This document shows positions 5,860-7,320 of a DNA stretch of 7,320 bases, one piece after another (positions within the stretch are counted from its first letter, which is position 1; every line of letters begins with the position of its first letter). The translations under genes and the position numbers were made by a program. Source of the stretch: Actinomycetes bacterium (GTDB lineage: Bacteria > Actinomycetota > Actinomycetes > Actinomycetales > Cellulomonadaceae); the NCBI GenBank assembly GCA_023432565.1, contig JAEYUL010000110.1, positions 1 to 7,320 on the forward strand. Reading direction: 5' to 3'. Under the pieces are notes generated by a model that saw only the letters and a program-made list of their open reading frames with translations, made no database searches and was not told where the DNA came from.

Positions 5860-6537
5860 TCATGGCACGACGACCGCCGAGAGCAAGGCGGACACGGCCG
5901 CGCCCGAGAGCGCGCCGACCTCCTCAGGAGAGACGGCGAGCAGCACGGGCGGCGCGTCGCTCCCTGTGAGCCCCTCGGCCCACGCGGCAGCACGTGCGCC
6001 GGGAGCGACGGGCAGGACGAGTGCACGCCGCGCCACCACCACGCCCTGAGCGCCGGTCTCGGCCGCCGCGGCGAGCACGTCGACGCGCGTGCCCGGTTCC
6101 AGGAGCCCGGCCATCGCCGGGTCCGCGAGCCGCACGGCCGCGACGACGGTCCCGGGCGGCCCCGCGAGCTCGCCCGAGGCCAGCAGTCCCGGCACGACGG
6201 GCAGCCCGGCCGGCACGGGCACCGCGAGGTCCTCGCCGACGAGCGCGGCCGCGTCGGTCGTCGTGCCGCTCACCGCCAGTCCTGCGGGGACGCGGGACAG
6301 CTGCACGTCGGCGGCCGCGAGCCTCGTCCCGGCGGGCAGGTCCCGCGCAGCGACCACGACGGCGCGGGTGCGCGGCTGCGGTGGTCGCAGCTCGTGCAGC
6401 GCGGCGGTCACCGCGAGCCCGACGGCCAGCGCCGCCACCACGAACCGTGCGCGCCACAGCAGACCGCGCCACGCGACGCCGATCGACCGCCTGCGGCGCT
6501 CCAGCGGCGGTGCTCCGCCGTCCACCCATCCCTGCAC
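5860..6537 (-). CDS. SAF-domain protein, CpaB/RcpC-like
   Basis: This 225-residue protein has a basic N-terminus (RRRR at 14-17, RGLLWRAR at 24-31) and one membrane helix (about 32-48). An SAF domain follows (about 58-118): VVVAARDLPAGTRLAAADVQ and later VGEDLAVPVPAGLPV. The next segment, VRLADPAMAGLLEPGTRVDVLA (135-156, where residues up to 154 are enough for recognition), fits the domain after SAF in CpaB/RcpC proteins of Flp (tad) pilus systems. The predicted topology is inside-out with the SAF domain extracytoplasmic. No tad genes (tadA, tadB/C, flp, cpaA) are nearby, so a pilus role is not supported by context. The start is GTG at 6537, with TAGCCT six bases upstream and no Shine-Dalgarno site. 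The TGA overlaps an ATG in the mscL frame as ATGA, and the true mscL start lies 38 bases downstream, so the two genes probably share a transcript. The exact function is unknown. Confidence 0.85.
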   Translation of the reverse strand: MQGWVDGGAPPLERRRRSIGVAWRGLLWRARFVVAALAVGLAVTAALHELRPPQPRTRAVVVAARDLPAGTRLAAADVQLSRVPAGLAVSGTTTDAAALVGEDLAVPVPAGLPVVPGLLASGELAGPPGTVVAAVRLADPAMAGLLEPGTRVDVLAAAAETGAQGVVVARRALVLPVAPGARAAAWAEGLTGSDAPPVLLAVSPEEVGALSGAAVSALLSAVVVP

Positions 6538-6543
6538 GCGGCG

Positions 6544-6549
6544 AGGCTA
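6544..6549 (-). promoter_or_regulatory. -10 element of a predicted leaderless promoter for the SAF gene (and mscL)
   Basis: The minus strand reads TAGCCT, a full TANNNT match, followed by six bases (CGCCGC) and then the GTG at 6537. The transcription start would fall on the G of the start codon. No Shine-Dalgarno site is present, so a leaderless GTG-start mRNA is predicted. The same promoter probably serves mscL. Confidence 0.55.
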
Positions 6550-6573
6550 GGACCGTGCGCTGCGACCAGGCGC

Positions 6574-6588
6574 GGCGGCTGCGCCGCC
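6574..6588 (-). terminator. Compact GC hairpin between the small gene and the SAF gene
   Basis: A perfect 6-bp stem, GGCGGC (6574-6579) and GCCGCC (6583-6588), closes a three-base loop. It lies after the small gene's stop and about 25 bases before the SAF-gene -10 element on the minus strand. No T-run follows, so it is only a possible terminator. The rest of the 122-base gap shows nothing recognisable. Confidence 0.3.
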
Positions 6589-6659
6589 CGGGGACGGGCA
6601 GCAGGCGGCTGCGGGCTGGGGTCGGCTCGCGCGTGCGCTGCCCGGCGCCGTGCCCGGCC

Positions 6660-6974
6660 TCAGCCCCAGTGGGGCGGCTTGTCGAGGCGCAGGCGGTCGT
6701 CGTTGTCGTCGCCGCCACCACCCCACCCGACGTCCGAATCGTCGGCGCTGCGTGCCGCGAGCAGCGCATCCGACGACCGGTCCGGCACCCGGGCGCCCGC
6801 GCGGCCGGGTGCGGCGCGCCCGTCGGAGGGCTGAGCGCGGCGCGGCTGCACCGCCGGGAGCGTGCTGCGCAGCACCGCGTCGTCGGTGCCGACCGTGCCC
6901 GGTGCACGCACCGCGCGCCGGGGCCGACGCCCCGATGGGGTCGCGTCGCGCCGCTCGTCGTGCCCGGTGCTCAT
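6660..6974 (-). CDS. Small uncharacterised actinobacterial protein with C-terminal PPHWG
   Basis: This 104-residue protein has no recognisable enzymatic domain. Residues 1-75 are Arg, Ala, Pro and Asp rich and probably disordered (for example RRPRRAVRAP at 16-25). The last 25 residues look like the conserved part: ADDSDVGWGGGGDDNDDRL (77-95) followed by RLDKPPHWG (96-104). Small actinobacterial proteins ending in an acidic, Gly-rich stretch and Pro-Pro-His-Trp are familiar, but I know no function for them. There is no signal peptide, membrane segment or cysteine. The ATG at 6974 is chosen because a -10-like hexamer sits six bases upstream; the frame stays open further upstream, but that part is composition-driven and overlaps the neighbouring gene. 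It lies between the partial gene at the right edge and the SAF gene, all on the minus strand. Confidence 0.65.
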   Translation of the reverse strand: MSTGHDERRDATPSGRRPRRAVRAPGTVGTDDAVLRSTLPAVQPRRAQPSDGRAAPGRAGARVPDRSSDALLAARSADDSDVGWGGGGDDNDDRLRLDKPPHWG

Positions 6975-6980
6975 GCCTCG

Positions 6981-6986
6981 ATCATC
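6981..6986 (-). promoter_or_regulatory. -10-like element of a predicted leaderless promoter for the small gene
   Basis: The minus strand reads GATGAT followed by six bases (CGAGGC) and then the ATG at 6974. A at position 2 and T at position 6 fit; the first base is G, not T. GAGG within the spacer is too close to the ATG to act as a normal Shine-Dalgarno site. Confidence 0.4.
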
Positions 6987-7007
6987 GCATCGCCGCGCAC
7001 ACCCGTT

Positions 7008-7059
7008 CGCCGGCCCGCGGACCGCGCGACGCCACCGGCGGCCGCGCGTCGGGCCGGCG
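7008..7059 (-). terminator. Long stem-loop directly after the stop of the right-edge gene
   Basis: The outer stem is a perfect 9-bp inverted repeat: CGCCGGCCC (7008-7016) and GGGCCGGCG (7051-7059). Inside it, CGCGCG (7023-7028) pairs with CGCGCG (7043-7048), and CGCC (7030-7033) pairs with GGCG (7037-7040) around an ACC loop. That gives about 19 base pairs in one arm, starting at the base after the TGA of the upstream gene. There is no T-run, as is common for actinobacterial terminators. It also separates that gene from the promoter of the small gene. Confidence 0.55.
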
Positions 7060-7320
7060 TCAGGACAGCGAGCGGGCGATGGCCGCGCGGACCGCGGTGT
7101 CGATGCGGTACGAGCGGCGCGTGACCCCGAGCTCGTCGCGCAGCTCGGCGGCGAGCTCGTCACGGCTGCGCTCGGCACCGTCCGACCGCAGCCACGCGAC
7201 GAGGTCGTTGAGCTGGTCGTCGCTGTAGGCCGCGATGGGCAGCCCGCGGCGCACGTCGGGGCGCGGCAGCGTGCGCACCGGCAGAGCGGGCTGCTCGGGA
7301 CGCACGACCGACAGCGGGCG
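7060..7320 (-). CDS. C-terminal part of a larger protein (cut by window edge)
   Basis: The last 86 residues and stop of a minus-strand gene are present; the frame is open to the right edge. A GTG at 7305 exists, but the frame continues upstream of it without a stop, so the gene probably begins outside the window. The visible part has a Pro/Arg linker (LPVRTLPRPDVRRGLPIAAY) and then a compact acidic and basic helical segment: YSDDQLNDLVAWLRSDG, followed by SRDELAAELRDELG and SYRIDTAVRAAIARSL. The last part resembles the small helical tail of some large actinobacterial AAA/superfamily-1 helicase-like proteins. That is a recollection of pattern only, and the identity stays open. Confidence 0.75.
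   Translation of the reverse strand, partial: RPLSVVRPEQPALPVRTLPRPDVRRGLPIAAYSDDQLNDLVAWLRSDGAERSRDELAAELRDELGVTRRSYRIDTAVRAAIARSLS

Noticed and set aside
4647..6026. 459-residue minus-strand frame running through mscL into the FmdB-type gene
   Set aside because: Only its last 119 codons encode a recognisable protein; the rest is out of frame with mscL and crosses the CIRCE element. The AGGAG site fixes the start at 5006.
6660..7178. Extending the small protein upstream to a start at 7178
   Set aside because: The added 68 residues overlap the right-edge gene and the long hairpin, and are only composition-driven; ATG 6974 has the -10-like signal.
1..7320. tRNA, rRNA, CRISPR, insertion sequence or phage features
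   Set aside because: No cloverleaf, repeat-spacer array, transposase motif or terminal inverted repeat with target duplication was seen on either strand.

Overview
The window is a very GC-rich stretch of an actinobacterial chromosome. The protein sequences, the leaderless-looking gene starts and the gene order point to a Cellulomonas-like member of the Micrococcales. That genus-level guess rests on family resemblance and was not tested by a search. The region is ordinary core chromosome: no mobile element, tRNA, rRNA or CRISPR array is visible, and no gene-free stretch exceeds about 210 bases.

From left to right there are: the N-terminal part of a MoeA-type molybdopterin molybdotransferase (minus, cut by the left edge); galU (minus), 26 bases upstream of moeA and probably in one transcription unit with it; a divergent 5-formyltetrahydrofolate cyclo-ligase (plus); a membrane-anchored penicillin-acylase-family Ntn hydrolase (minus, convergent with the cyclo-ligase); a FmdB-family zinc-ribbon protein with a disordered Ser/Thr/Ala tail (minus); the mechanosensitive channel mscL (minus); a CpaB-like SAF-domain protein (minus); a small uncharacterised protein ending in a Pro-Pro-His-Trp-Gly motif (minus); and the C-terminus of a larger protein cut by the right edge (minus).

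The most interesting locus is the FmdB-type gene. It resembles M. tuberculosis Rv0991c (Ruc), a redox-regulated chaperone with a disordered C-terminus. Its upstream region carries two stacked stress signals. One is a SigR/SigH-type promoter (GGGAAC, 18-base spacer, GTT). The other is a CIRCE operator, the binding site of the heat-shock repressor HrcA, placed where transcription should start. This predicts that both thiol-oxidative stress and heat shock control the gene.

A second pattern runs through the window. Six gene starts lack a Shine-Dalgarno sequence and instead have a -10-like hexamer (A at position 2, T at position 6; three are full TANNNT) exactly 6 or 7 bases before the start codon, as expected for leaderless mRNAs. 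Only the FmdB-type gene and mscL have clear Shine-Dalgarno sites, and both start with GTG.

Most of the genes (moeA, galU, cyclo-ligase, FmdB/Ruc, mscL) also lie close together in M. tuberculosis (Rv0985c to Rv0994, from memory), so this is an old actinobacterial neighbourhood. Here the FmdB-mscL part appears inverted relative to the cyclo-ligase, with the acylase between them.
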